Below are positions 9,528 through 18,553 of a stretch of 64,000 nucleotides of DNA, one piece after another; positions within the stretch are counted from its first letter, which is position 1, and each line of letters starts with the position of its first letter. The DNA lies in the NCBI RefSeq assembly GCF_001190925.1, contig NZ_CP011072.1:3286001-3350000 (forward strand), written 5' to 3'. This DNA is from Azoarcus sp. CIB. Its GTDB lineage: Bacteria; Pseudomonadota; Gammaproteobacteria; Burkholderiales; Rhodocyclaceae. Under the pieces are notes generated by a model, which searched no databases, had not been told where the DNA came from, and was given only the letters and a program-made list of their open reading frames with translations. The translations under genes were made by a program, and so were the position numbers.

Positions 9528-10103
9528 ATGACGATCGGACGCCTGGCCCTGATGGCCGCAATTGCGAGCGCGGCGCTGCCCGCCTTCGCACAGGAACTCG
9601 CCCTGATGACCGAGGCACGCGCTGCCGCGACTAGCCTGCCACCGCGGCTCGTGACGGCGCTCAACGACGAAATTGCCAAGAGCGGCCCGGAGGGCGCGAT
9701 TCCCGTGTGCCGCGACATGGCGCCGAAGATGGCCAAGGAGATTGGCGCGAGCACCGGCTGGCAGTTGAAGCGCGTGACCCTGAAGGCGCGCAATCCCCAG
9801 CGCGCGACACCGGACGCATGGGAGCGGGCGACACTGGAGGAGTTCGATCGCCGCGCGGCGGCGGGCGAGAACCCCGCGAAACTGGAGAAGGGCGAGCTGG
9901 TCGAACAGGCGGACGGCACGCGCGCGTTCCGCTACGCCAAAGCCCTGCCGACACAGTCCCTGTGCCTGAACTGCCACGGCCCCGAGAACAAGCTCACGCC
10001 GGCGGTGAAAGCGCGCCTGACCGAACATTACCCGCAGGATCGTGCGACGGGCTACAGTGAAGGGCAGATCCGCGGAGCCATTGTCGCGACAAAACCGCTG
10101 TAA
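9528..10103 (+). CDS. Tll0287-like (DUF3365) periplasmic heme-binding protein
   Basis: 191 residues. A signal peptide is clear: a short basic start, a hydrophobic core and AFA before QELAL. Near residue 150 there is one CLNCH c-type heme motif, in the typical surrounding of the DUF3365/Tll0287-like domain. The family is thought to act as redox or gas sensors or electron carriers; here it would be a stand-alone soluble periplasmic cytochrome. The start at 9528 is chosen because GAGGAG lies 6 nt upstream; TTG and ATG codons slightly upstream are alternatives. The A/T-rich region at about 9481-9510 probably holds its promoter. Confidence 0.82.
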   Translation: MTIGRLALMAAIASAALPAFAQELALMTEARAAATSLPPRLVTALNDEIAKSGPEGAIPVCRDMAPKMAKEIGASTGWQLKRVTLKARNPQRATPDAWERATLEEFDRRAAAGENPAKLEKGELVEQADGTRAFRYAKALPTQSLCLNCHGPENKLTPAVKARLTEHYPQDRATGYSEGQIRGAIVATKPL

Positions 10104-10159
10104 ACACGCGAGAAGCACCGGCGGGCGCCGAGGCCCGCCGAAAACCAGGAGCGAAGCAG

Positions 10160-10609
10160 ATGTTGGCAGTGGTGCAGCGCGTGTCGGAAGCGCGCGTGGT
10201 GGTGGACGACAGGATTACCGGCGCGATCGGTCATGGCCTGCTGGTACTGGTATGCGCGGAACGCGGCGATCGTCGCGCGGAAGCTGACAAGCTGTTGGGC
10301 AAGATCCTGAAGTTGCGGATCTTTTCCGACGAGGCCGGCAAGATGAACCGCTCGGTGCAGGACGTGCAGGGCGGGCTGCTGATCGTCAGCCAGTTCACCC
10401 TTGCGGCCGACACCACGGGCGGAAACCGGCCGAGCTTCACCAACGCGGCGGCGCCGGACGAAGGGCGCGCGCTGTACGAGCATTTCGTCGCCGAGGCGCG
10501 CAAGGCCCACGAGCAGATCGGGACCGGCGAATTCGCGGCGGAGATGCAGGTCCACCTCGTCAATGACGGTCCGGTCACCATCCCGATGCGCGTCGCGCCG
10601 GCAACCTGA
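10160..10609 (+). CDS. dtd: D-aminoacyl-tRNA deacylase
   Basis: Removes D-amino acids, and glycine from mischarged tRNA, by hydrolysing the ester bond, protecting translation. It has 149 residues, near the usual 145. Both family signatures are present: SQFTLAAD (catalytic SQFTL) and NDGPVTIP near the C-terminus, the cross-subunit GxVxP-like element. It is preceded by an AGGAG sequence. The gene probably stands alone; a GC hairpin without a T-tract follows it. Confidence 0.96.
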   Translation: MLAVVQRVSEARVVVDDRITGAIGHGLLVLVCAERGDRRAEADKLLGKILKLRIFSDEAGKMNRSVQDVQGGLLIVSQFTLAADTTGGNRPSFTNAAAPDEGRALYEHFVAEARKAHEQIGTGEFAAEMQVHLVNDGPVTIPMRVAPAT

Positions 10610-10703
10610 ACCCTGCGGCCGTGCCCGGCCGCACAGCCGCGACACGAAGCCCCCCCTCTTGCCATCCTCCACGCCACTCGCGTGTTACCCGCAGGAAGCG
10701 CTC

Positions 10704-11018
10704 ATGAACGCCCTCACGATTACCCTCCCCGCCTTCCTTATCGCCGCATTGCTTGCGGGTTGCGCGCAGACGCCGCCCGCAGCGCGCCCCGTCGCATACG
10801 CCTGCGATGCGGGCAAGGGTTTTTCGGTGACCTACCATCCGTGGGGCGACGCGACGATCGACATCGAGAGGATGCGCTTCTCACTGATGCGAGAGGCCGC
10901 CGACGGCAGCGGCGAACGTTACGCATGCGGAGCCCTGACGCTGTGGCGCAGCGGCGATACGGCGCGCGTGGACATGCAGGGGGCCGGCGTGTACGAAAAC
11001 TGTCGCCCAGGCGAATGA
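10704..11018 (+). CDS. MliC-like lysozyme-inhibitor lipoprotein
   Basis: 104 residues. The N-terminus is a lipoprotein signal with lipobox LAGC, so the mature protein is anchored by a lipid at Cys20. The remaining ~85 residues look like the MliC/PliC fold (membrane-bound inhibitor of C-type lysozyme): an early YACDAG, a mid RYACGALTLW and a terminal ENC, leaving cysteines for a disulfide. A role in resisting host or predator lysozyme is inferred from the family. The start at 10704 follows AGGAAG. Confidence 0.72.
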   Translation: MNALTITLPAFLIAALLAGCAQTPPAARPVAYACDAGKGFSVTYHPWGDATIDIERMRFSLMREAADGSGERYACGALTLWRSGDTARVDMQGAGVYENCRPGE

Positions 11019-11072
11019 ACTTCGCAGCGCCAACGCGTTAAGATTGACGATCAACCGGCGGAGACTTGGATC

Positions 11073-11726
11073 ATGTTCTACGGCGTAACCGACCTGGCGA
11101 CCTTTATCCTCGGCACGATCTTCATCGTTCTGCTGCCGGGGCCAAACTCGCTGTACGTGATGTCGGTCGCCTCGCGCCTGGGCGTTGCGGCAGGCTATCG
11201 CGGCGCGTGCGGCATCTTCCTCGGCGACACCGTGCTGATGGTTCTCTCCGCGACCGGCGTCGCATCCCTGCTGCAGACGACTCCCGCGCTGTTCATGGTG
11301 CTGAAGTACGCCGGGGCCGCCTACCTCGCGTGGATGGGGATCGCGCTGCTGCGTTCGGCAATTTCCGGCTGGCGCGACAAGGCGGCCGGCACGGCGGCAG
11401 CCGAGCAGGCGCCGACCGATGCTACGCGCCCCTTCCGCACCGCGCTGGTGATCAGCCTGATGAACCCGAAGGCGATCCTGTTCTTCGTGTCATTCTTCAT
11501 CCAGTTCGTCGATCCGGGCTACGCCTACCCCGCGCTGTCGTTCGCGATCCTCGGTACGATCGTGCAGGTGTGCAGTGCGATCTACCTGTCGGCGCTGATT
11601 TTCGGCGGTGCGCACCTCGCGGCGCAGTTCCGCCGCCGCAGGCGCCTGTCCGCGGCGGCGACCGGCGGGGTCGGCGGGCTGTTCATCGGCTTCGGCGCGA
11701 AACTGGCGAACGCGACGCTCGGCTGA
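11073..11726 (+). CDS. LysE/RhtB-family amino-acid exporter
   Basis: 217-residue inner-membrane protein with about six hydrophobic segments. The LysE/RhtB signature LLPGPNSLYV is at residues 20-29, followed by GYRGACGIFLGDT and the later LMNPKAILFF. It is closest in look to LeuE-type members, which export leucine and related amino acids. It starts after a GGAGA ribosome binding site. The real substrate cannot be read from sequence. Confidence 0.88.
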   Translation: MFYGVTDLATFILGTIFIVLLPGPNSLYVMSVASRLGVAAGYRGACGIFLGDTVLMVLSATGVASLLQTTPALFMVLKYAGAAYLAWMGIALLRSAISGWRDKAAGTAAAEQAPTDATRPFRTALVISLMNPKAILFFVSFFIQFVDPGYAYPALSFAILGTIVQVCSAIYLSALIFGGAHLAAQFRRRRRLSAAATGGVGGLFIGFGAKLANATLG

Positions 11727-11872
11727 GGCCCGCCGGGAGTGGCACGGCTCGCCCGTGCTATTCATCCGGAATCTGCCATTCCGCCAACGAGCGTGAGGCG
11801 TTGCACGGCGGCCATAACCGGTTCACGGTAGTTTCGGGCTCATCGCAACGCCACTCCACCCAGGATCCCGCC

Positions 11873-12946
11873 ATGAACGTCGTCATTGTCGACGACACCC
11901 CGACCAACCTCGAGTTGATGCGCATGCTCATCGAGCGACTGGACGGCTGCCAGCCCATCCCTTTCGCGGATTCGGGCTCAGGGCTCGACTGGTGTCTCGA
12001 GAACGACCCCGACCTGGTCATCGTCGATTACCTGATGCCGAAACTCGACGGCCTGGAGTTCATCCGCCACGTACGGCGCGAACCGCGGCACGACAGTTTG
12101 CCGATCCTGATGGTGACCGCGGACCATGAGAAGAGCGTCCGGTACGCGGCACTCGACGAAGGCGGCGTGGATTTCCTCAACAAACCCGTCGACCGCATGG
12201 AGTTCCTTGCGCGCGTCAGGAACATGCTCGCGCTGCGGCGCAGCCAGCGGGCCCTGGCCGACCGCGCAACGTGGCTGGCCGAGGAAGTACGGCGCGCCGT
12301 CGCGGAGATTCACGACCGGGAGCGCGAGACCATCGTGCGGCTGGCACGCGCGGCGGAGTGCCGCGATCCGGAGACGGGCACCCACATCCTGCGCATGGCC
12401 CATTATGCGCAGCTCATTGCGGCGCAGATGGGCCTTCCGCCGGATTTCGCCGACATGCTGCTGCATGCGGCACCGATGCATGACGTGGGCAAGCTCGGAA
12501 CCCCCGACCACATCCTGCTCAAACCCGGCCGGCACAGCCCGGAAGAGTTCGAGATCATGAAGCAGCACACGCAGATCGGGTACGAGATCCTGCGCGAAAG
12601 CAGCTCGCATGCGATCCAGATGGCCGCCTCGATCGCGCTGCATCACCACGAGAAGTTCGACGGCTCGGGCTACCCCCGGGGCCTCGCCAGGGATGCAATC
12701 CCTGTCGAAGGCAGGATCGTCGCGGTGGCCGACGTGTTCGACGCGCTGACCTCGGCGCGCCCGTACAAGCGCGCGTGGTCGCTCGACGAGGCGCGCGACT
12801 ATCTGTGCGAGAACCGGGGTGCGCATTTCGACCCCGTGTGCGTGGATGCCTTCCTCGCCGTCTGGAACGAGGTGCTCGAGATCCGCGAGCGCTTCGAGGA
12901 CGAGGAAGAAACTTCCGCGGCCCCGGAACCGGACAATGAAAAGTGA
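11873..12946 (+). CDS. Response regulator with HD-GYP phosphodiesterase output
   Basis: 357 residues. Residues 1-120 form a receiver domain with the acidic pair DD at 6-7, the phosphoacceptor in VIVDYLMPKLDG and the conserved Lys in LNKPVDR. A short coiled-coil linker leads to an HD-GYP domain (about 160-340) with HDVGKLG, then HHHEKFDGSGYPRG and VADVFDAL. HD-GYP domains hydrolyse c-di-GMP, so phosphorylation probably controls local c-di-GMP levels. The last 11 nt overlap the Hpt gene, so the two are translationally coupled. The cognate kinase is likely the convergent hybrid kinase. Confidence 0.93.
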   Translation: MNVVIVDDTPTNLELMRMLIERLDGCQPIPFADSGSGLDWCLENDPDLVIVDYLMPKLDGLEFIRHVRREPRHDSLPILMVTADHEKSVRYAALDEGGVDFLNKPVDRMEFLARVRNMLALRRSQRALADRATWLAEEVRRAVAEIHDRERETIVRLARAAECRDPETGTHILRMAHYAQLIAAQMGLPPDFADMLLHAAPMHDVGKLGTPDHILLKPGRHSPEEFEIMKQHTQIGYEILRESSSHAIQMAASIALHHHEKFDGSGYPRGLARDAIPVEGRIVAVADVFDALTSARPYKRAWSLDEARDYLCENRGAHFDPVCVDAFLAVWNEVLEIRERFEDEEETSAAPEPDNEK

Positions 12947-13274
12947 ACCGCTGTTCGACCTTCGTTCGACGCTAGACAACCTCGGCAACGATGTCGAGAT
13001 CCTGCGGGTCGTTGCCGCGACCTTCGTCGAGGATGCGCCGCGCCTGCTTGCCGACCTTCGCACCGCCCTCGCCGACCGCGACGTTCCGATGGTGATCCGG
13101 GCCGGCCACAGTCTCAAGGGGTCGGCGGAAAACTTTGGTGCCGCAGCGCTGATTCGTGCCGTGGGAGCCTTGGAGGAAGCGGCGAGGACGAACGACTACA
13201 CGTCGGCAATCGGGCGGCTGGACGAGGTCGATCGACTCCTCGCCCGATTGCGCGCAGAGCTGCAGGCCTTGTAG
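12936..13274 (+). CDS. Hpt-domain phosphotransfer protein
   Basis: 112 residues, a single histidine phosphotransfer domain. The phosphorylated His lies in AGHSLKGSAENFGA, a clear Hpt signature. It overlaps the upstream response regulator by 11 nt and ends 7 nt from the convergent hybrid kinase stop. It can carry phosphate from the kinase's receiver domain to the HD-GYP regulator's receiver. Confidence 0.92.
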   Translation: MKSEPLFDLRSTLDNLGNDVEILRVVAATFVEDAPRLLADLRTALADRDVPMVIRAGHSLKGSAENFGAAALIRAVGALEEAARTNDYTSAIGRLDEVDRLLARLRAELQAL

Positions 13275-13281
13275 GGGCGCC

Positions 13282-15501
13282 TCAGCCTGTCCAGTTCTGC
13301 AGCAGGACGCTCAGGTCACCCTTGGGTGCTCTGCGATGCTCGATCGCGCGCTTGAGCAATTCACTCAACGCCTGGCGGCGGATGGGTTTGGAGATGTAGT
13401 CGTCCATTCCGGCGGCAAGGCAGCGTTCGCGGTCTCCGTGCATCGCGTGGGCAGTCATTGCAGCGATGTAGCACTGCCGCTGGCCCTCGCCGACGGCCCA
13501 GCTCCGGCTTGCTTCGCGTGCGCGGATCTTCCCGGTGGCTTCCATGCCGTCGATGAGTGGCATCTGCAGGTCCATCAGGATGAGGTCGAACGGCTGCTGC
13601 TCGAACCAGTCGAGCGCCTCGGCTCCGTTGTTCGCAACGGTGACTCGGTGCCCTGCCCTGGTCAGCAACTGCACGGCAAGTGTCTGGTTGACGGGCGTGT
13701 CCTCGACCAGCAGTACATTGAGCGCGTCGGACGCATCGAGCGCCATCGCCGCGGCTTCATCGACGGCGAACCGCTCCAGTTCCAGCCGCTGCAGGTCCGC
13801 GACGTCGAATGCCGCGCGCAGGGCGTCGAACAGGTTGTCCTCGAACACCGGCTTGACGAGATGGGTTCGCGACGGCACCGCGCCGCTGCGTGCGAGTTCC
13901 TGTCGCTGTGCGTGGTTTGCCAGCAACAACAGGACGTTGTCGAACGCCTGTGCGAGCGCGAGCCCGCCCGGCGGCGGCATGCCGCCATCGGCAAGGAGGA
14001 TGTCGTACGGACGACCCGCACTGGCGCGCTCGGCAACGAGGGACGGGACGCGGGCCACATCGTCGGTCGTGTCGACCTCCAGCCCGAGCCGCTGCAGCAT
14101 GCGTGCGATGAGCGCGAGGGCGTGGGGACAATCGTCGATGACCAGTGCCGTGCGGCCTTTCAGCCATGCGGGCAGCTCGAACGACGGTGCGGCAGCATTG
14201 GGATCGGCGGCCACACGGGACGTGAAGTAGAAGGTGCTGCCCCCGCCCGGCTCGCTTTCGAGCCAAATCTGGCCGTCCATCAGCTTGACGAGCCGGTTCG
14301 TGATCGCGAGGCCGAGGCCCGTGCCACCGAAGCGCCGCGCCGTAGACGGGTCGCCCTGCATGAAGGCGTCGAAGATCTGTTCGTGGAGTTCCGGCGCGAT
14401 ACCGACGCCGGTGTCGCGGACGACGAACTGCAGGTAAAGGGACATGCCGCTGTGCCGCAGCTTGCTGACTTCCACGGCGACTTCACCCCGTTCGGTAAAC
14501 TTGATCGCATTGCCGACGAGATTGGAGAGAATCTGGCGCAAGCGCGTCGGGTCGCCGTACAGCCGATCGGGAACGTCGGGCGCGACGTCGAGCAGCATCT
14601 CCAGCCCCTTGCGATGGGCCGAAACCGCGAGCCCGCGGATGGTGTCGCCCAGGACATTGCGCAGCGGAAACACGACGGATTCGAGTTCGAGACGGCCGGC
14701 TTCGATCTTGGAGAGGTCCAGGACGTCGTCGATGATCGTGAGCAGGGCGTCGGCGGACGATTTGACGGTCTCCAGATAGCCGCGCTGCACGTCGTCGAGT
14801 GCCGTATCGAGCACGAGCTCGGTCATGCCGACGACCGCATTCATCGGCGTGCGGATCTCGTGACTCATGTTCGCGAGAAAGGCTCCACGCGCGCGGTTGG
14901 CCGTTTCAGCCTCCTCCTTCGCGCGCAGGAGGGCTGCCTCCGACCGCTTCTGCTCGGTGATGTCGCGGTGCAGGACGAGAAGCCGCGTGGGCTTGCCTTC
15001 GCCATCCCGCGCTGTGACGCGGCAGCGCAGAAGCCACCAGCGCCACCCGTCGTCCTGATCCAGCATGCGGTGCTCGATCTCCATCAGCGGTGCTCGCCGC
15101 TGCAGCACGGTGTTGAGCCGCTCGCCCACCATGGTGCGATCGTCCGGGAGGATCCAGGCGTGCCAGTCCTCGATGCAGCGCACCGGTGCTCCGTCGATGA
15201 TGCCGAAACGCCTCTGCCAGGCCGACGATTGCTTGATCTTGCGCGAGACGAGATCCCACTCGCACAGCACGTCGCCGGTCAGGTCGAGGCAATCCACGAG
15301 ACGCCGCGCCTTCTCGGCCCGCCGTTCGACCTCGGCGTGCCGATTGTAGGTATCCTCGATCTCGACCAACAGGTTGACGAAGTTCGCCGCAAGGTCGGAA
15401 AGACCGGCCGACTGCAGCGCATCCAGCACGCCCTTGAGGGGGGCCTCCTCGCTGGCGCCAAATGCGGCGGCAATCTGGCGGTTCAGAAGAGCAGATGTCA
15501 T
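13282..15501 (-). CDS. Hybrid sensor histidine kinase with two receiver domains
   Basis: 739 residues, apparently cytoplasmic (no clear membrane segment). Order: an N-terminal helical region with coiled coil to about 70, a PAS/PAC fold (about 70-200), the dimerisation/phosphoacceptor segment with NMSHEIRTPMNAVVG, the ATPase domain with GNAIKFT, DTGVGI and GGTGLGL, then two receivers. The first receiver (VIDD, LLADGG, VKP) is unusual but keeps its acidic residues and lysine. The second (LLVEDT, LILMDLQMPLIDG, SKPI) is canonical. Convergent and 7 nt from the Hpt gene, it most likely starts the His-Asp-His-Asp relay ending at the HD-GYP regulator. The signal is unknown. Confidence 0.93.
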   Translation of the reverse strand: MTSALLNRQIAAAFGASEEAPLKGVLDALQSAGLSDLAANFVNLLVEIEDTYNRHAEVERRAEKARRLVDCLDLTGDVLCEWDLVSRKIKQSSAWQRRFGIIDGAPVRCIEDWHAWILPDDRTMVGERLNTVLQRRAPLMEIEHRMLDQDDGWRWWLLRCRVTARDGEGKPTRLLVLHRDITEQKRSEAALLRAKEEAETANRARGAFLANMSHEIRTPMNAVVGMTELVLDTALDDVQRGYLETVKSSADALLTIIDDVLDLSKIEAGRLELESVVFPLRNVLGDTIRGLAVSAHRKGLEMLLDVAPDVPDRLYGDPTRLRQILSNLVGNAIKFTERGEVAVEVSKLRHSGMSLYLQFVVRDTGVGIAPELHEQIFDAFMQGDPSTARRFGGTGLGLAITNRLVKLMDGQIWLESEPGGGSTFYFTSRVAADPNAAAPSFELPAWLKGRTALVIDDCPHALALIARMLQRLGLEVDTTDDVARVPSLVAERASAGRPYDILLADGGMPPPGGLALAQAFDNVLLLLANHAQRQELARSGAVPSRTHLVKPVFEDNLFDALRAAFDVADLQRLELERFAVDEAAAMALDASDALNVLLVEDTPVNQTLAVQLLTRAGHRVTVANNGAEALDWFEQQPFDLILMDLQMPLIDGMEATGKIRAREASRSWAVGEGQRQCYIAAMTAHAMHGDRERCLAAGMDDYISKPIRRQALSELLKRAIEHRRAPKGDLSVLLQNWTG

Positions 15502-15640
15502 CGGTATGGTCAGCCTCTGCGCAACGAACAGGTGACCCCGCCGGTCGCCAGCGGGGTGATGCCGATTGTATTAGCGCCGGCCCCGCTATCGTGTGCAGAA
15601 ATACCGCGCCCGGGCCGCGGCGCGGATACGACTCAGACCA

Positions 15641-17056
15641 CTAGTTCTGCTGCGGCTCGGTCTTGCGCGGTCGGCGGCCGCGAGGCGCGGTCTTGCGGGC
15701 TGGCTTGGCCGCGCCCTCGTCCCCGGTGGCGATCTCTTTCGCGGGCGCCGGCTCGGCCGCAGCCGTAGCAGGTTGCGCCGCGTCCGGACTTGCTGCTTCC
15801 GGCTTCGCAGGCTCGGTCTTCGCGGCCGAGGTCTTGCCGCGACGCGAACGACGCGCGCCCACCTTGGCAACCTCTGCTGGCGACACTTCGGTCTGCTCCG
15901 CTTCCGGTGCAGCGCTTACAGGCGCGGGACTGATCACAATCTGCGACTCGGGCTGTGCCGGCACGCTTGCCGAGGATTCCGCCTCGACTGCCTTCGGCGC
16001 CTCCGCCCTGGCTCCTTCGGCCGCGCTTTCGGCCTTCTTGCCGGCGGTCTTGCGTCCGCCACGCTTGCGGCGGGATTCGTGCCGGCCCGAAGGCTCTTCG
16101 CCCGCCGGGCGTTCCTCCGCCGTCGCGGACGCGGATTCGGCATGCGCCGGTTCTCCGCCTGCGGGCACGGCCTCGAATGCGGCCCCCTGCTCCATGGCCG
16201 CGGACGCCTCGGCGCCCCCTTCCGCCGCTGCCGCGCGGTTGCCGCGATAGACATAGGCGCCCGATTTCTCGTCGCGGCCGAACTCGAGCAGGCCGCGCGC
16301 CTGGGCTTCCTCGAGCAGGTTGCCGAAGGCGCGGAAGCCGTAGTACGACTCGTTGAAGTCGGGCTTGCGGCGCTTGATGGCCTCCTTCAGCATCGACGCC
16401 CAGATGCGGACGCCGCTGTCGCCGCGTTCGGCCACCAGCGCGTCGAAGGTCTCGACGGCGATGTTGATGGCCTTGCGCTTGCGCGCCTCGACCTCATCCT
16501 TGCGGTGCTTTTCCTCTTCGGGCGAACGCTTCGTCGTAGGCTGGGTTTCGCGCGTTTCGCGCTTGGCCGCGCGCTGGCTCTCGCGCACGAGGTCGTCGTA
16601 GAAGATGAATTCGTCGCAGTTGGCGATCAGCAGGTCGGAGGTCGATTGCTTCACGCCGACGCCGATGACCTGCTTGGCGTTCTCGCGCAGCTTGGACACC
16701 AGCGGGGAGAAATCGGAGTCGCCGCTGATGATGACGAAGGTGTCGACGTGCGATTTCGTGTAGCACAGGTCGAGCGCATCGACGACGAGGCGGATATCGG
16801 CGGAGTTCTTGCCCGACTGGCGTACGTGCGGGATCTCGATCAGCTCGAAGTTGGCCTCGTGCATCACGGCCTTGAAGCCCTTGTAGCGCTCCCAGTCGCA
16901 GTAGGCTTTCTTGACGACGATGCTGCCCTTGAGCAGCAGGCGTTCGAGCACCGGCTTGATGTCGAATTTTTCGTATTTCGCGTCGCGCACGCCGAGCGCG
17001 ACGTTTTCGAAATCGCAGAACACCGCCATGCTGACGTTGTCATGGGCTGAAGCCAT
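15641..17056 (-). CDS. NYN-domain (LabA/DUF88-like) RNase-fold protein with OST-HTH/LOTUS-like region
   Basis: 471 residues. Residues about 8-160 form a NYN/PIN-like nuclease domain: AVFCDFENVA with the first catalytic acid, SADIRLVVDAL, and FVIISGDSDFSPL. These are the usual metal-binding acidic residues. Residues about 195-275 resemble an OST-HTH/LOTUS module (RIWASMLKEAIKRR, SYYGFRAFGNLLE). The last ~190 residues are low complexity, rich in Ala, Glu and Pro, ending in a basic KKTAPRGRRPRK-like stretch that could bind nucleic acid. RNA-processing function is inferred from the family; the target is unknown. Apparently monocistronic. Confidence 0.85.
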   Translation of the reverse strand: MASAHDNVSMAVFCDFENVALGVRDAKYEKFDIKPVLERLLLKGSIVVKKAYCDWERYKGFKAVMHEANFELIEIPHVRQSGKNSADIRLVVDALDLCYTKSHVDTFVIISGDSDFSPLVSKLRENAKQVIGVGVKQSTSDLLIANCDEFIFYDDLVRESQRAAKRETRETQPTTKRSPEEEKHRKDEVEARKRKAINIAVETFDALVAERGDSGVRIWASMLKEAIKRRKPDFNESYYGFRAFGNLLEEAQARGLLEFGRDEKSGAYVYRGNRAAAAEGGAEASAAMEQGAAFEAVPAGGEPAHAESASATAEERPAGEEPSGRHESRRKRGGRKTAGKKAESAAEGARAEAPKAVEAESSASVPAQPESQIVISPAPVSAAPEAEQTEVSPAEVAKVGARRSRRGKTSAAKTEPAKPEAASPDAAQPATAAAEPAPAKEIATGDEGAAKPARKTAPRGRRPRKTEPQQN

Positions 17057-17140
17057 AAGGTTCTCCGGTGGTGTATCGGGCGCGGGCGCGGGGACCGCAT
17101 AAGGCGCACATGATAGCGATTCCTGCAGCGGCGATGCACG

Positions 17141-17380
17141 TCACATGCCGCGGCCCGCGCCACCCTTGCCGCCGCTGTCGCCATCCTCGCGCACCAGCCG
17201 CCATGCAAACCACATTCCGAGCAGCGCGTTCGCGAGGGCGAGGCCAGCGACCACGGCAAGGCCGAGGGTGTTGAGGGGATAAGTGCGCAGGATCCACGCG
17301 AACACCGACGACAGGACGTTGAACGCGATCATCACCCAGAAGGCCGGATTGCGCGGCAGGAACAGGCGGGAGAGCTTCAC
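17141..17380 (-). CDS. Small two-helix membrane protein
   Basis: 79 residues with a GTG start at 17380 after a GGGG motif and two hydrophobic segments (about 12-30 and 38-58). The tail is glycine-rich and charged. It begins 10 nt after the hydroxyacid dehydrogenase stop, so the two are probably co-transcribed. No family recognised. Confidence 0.6.
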   Translation of the reverse strand: MKLSRLFLPRNPAFWVMIAFNVLSSVFAWILRTYPLNTLGLAVVAGLALANALLGMWFAWRLVREDGDSGGKGGAGRGM

Positions 17381-17390
17381 GGCCGCCCCT

Positions 17391-18359
17391 TTAGACGACA
17401 CGGTCGGGGGGCGTGCAGCCGGCAAAGAAGGCCTCGACATTCTCGAGCACGCGCATCCCCATGCCGACGCGCGTCTCGCGCGTGGCGCTGCCGAGGTGCG
17501 GCAAAAGGATGACGTTTTCGAGTGTGAGCAGGCCCTCGCTGACCTTGGGCTCGGCTTCGAACACGTCCAGCCCGGCGCCGGCGATCATGCCGTTGCGCAG
17601 CGCATCGACCAGAGCGGCCTCATCGACCACTTCGCCGCGCGCGGTGTTGATCAGGAAGGCGTCGTGGCCCATCAGCGCGAGGCGTTCGCGGTTGATCAGG
17701 TGGCGCGTCGCCGCGCCGCCCGGGCAATGCAGGGAGACGAAATCCGCCTCGACCAGGACTTCCTCGACCGAGTCGCACTGCCGCGCGTCGAGCCCCGCGA
17801 GCGTTTCCGCCGCCACGCGGCTGCGGTTGAAGAACACGATCTTCATGCCGAAGCCGTGCTGCGCGCGCATCGCGACCGCACGGGCGATGCGGCCCATGCC
17901 GATGAGGCCGAGCGTCTTGCCGCTCACCTTCGCGCCGATCATGTGCGTCGGGCGCCAGCCGGTCCAGTTGCCGCTGCGCACTTCGCGTTCGCCCTCCCCC
18001 GCACGCCGGGCGACCATCAGCATCAGCGTGATCGCGAGGTCGGCGGTGCAGTCGGTGAGGACGTCGGGGGTGTTCGTCACCGCGATCCCGCGGGCCCTGG
18101 CGGTGTCGATGTCGATGTGGCTGTAGCCGACGCCGTAGTTGGCGATCAGCCTGGCGCTCGGGGCCGTGCCGAGCGCGTCGGCGTCGATGCGGTCGGACAC
18201 GGTGGCGAGCAGCGCGTCGCACGAGGCCAGCGCCGTGCGCATCTCTTCGCGCGTGAAAGGGTGATCGTCGGCATTGAGGCGCACGTCGAAGCGCTCGGCG
18301 AGCGCGCGCTCGACCTCGGCGGGCCAGCGGCGGGTAACGATGAGTCGGGGTCGGGTCAT
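17391..18359 (-). CDS. D-2-hydroxyacid dehydrogenase (glyoxylate/hydroxypyruvate reductase type)
   Basis: NAD(P)H-dependent reductase that interconverts 2-keto acids such as glyoxylate or hydroxypyruvate with the hydroxy acids. 322 residues from the ATG at 18359, which has AGGA at good spacing; an ATG nine nt upstream is the alternative. Seen: the nucleotide-binding GLIGMGRIARAVA, NTPDVLTDCTADL, INTARGEVVDE with the catalytic Arg region, the acidic catalytic residue in GLDVFEAEP, and the catalytic His in LLPHLGSAT. GhrB-like by appearance. A small membrane-protein gene follows by 10 nt. Confidence 0.9.
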   Translation of the reverse strand: MTRPRLIVTRRWPAEVERALAERFDVRLNADDHPFTREEMRTALASCDALLATVSDRIDADALGTAPSARLIANYGVGYSHIDIDTARARGIAVTNTPDVLTDCTADLAITLMLMVARRAGEGEREVRSGNWTGWRPTHMIGAKVSGKTLGLIGMGRIARAVAMRAQHGFGMKIVFFNRSRVAAETLAGLDARQCDSVEEVLVEADFVSLHCPGGAATRHLINRERLALMGHDAFLINTARGEVVDEAALVDALRNGMIAGAGLDVFEAEPKVSEGLLTLENVILLPHLGSATRETRVGMGMRVLENVEAFFAGCTPPDRVV

Positions 18360-18553
18360 GTTGTTCATCCTGCGCGTTGTTCGCTGTGATCTCGGAACGA
18401 TACCCGCAGGTCGCGTCCAAGGGGATCGGGCTCAACCCCAACGACACGGTCTTTCGTCCCCATGCGAGCACTCGCGGGAAACCTCCGACCCGCACGAGCA
18501 CTCCAAAGGATGCGATCCACTGCGGATCGCCGCAGCGCACGGGAGTCCGCCAC

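Noticed and set aside
10614-10633. Rho-independent terminator after dtd
   Set aside because: A perfect TGCGGCCG/CGGCCGCA hairpin exists but no T-tract follows, so I did not call it a terminator.
13156-15768. An 870-codon open frame on the plus strand opposite the hybrid kinase
   Set aside because: It runs antisense to a gene with complete kinase and receiver motifs and has a composition typical of high-GC antisense frames; no domain is recognisable.
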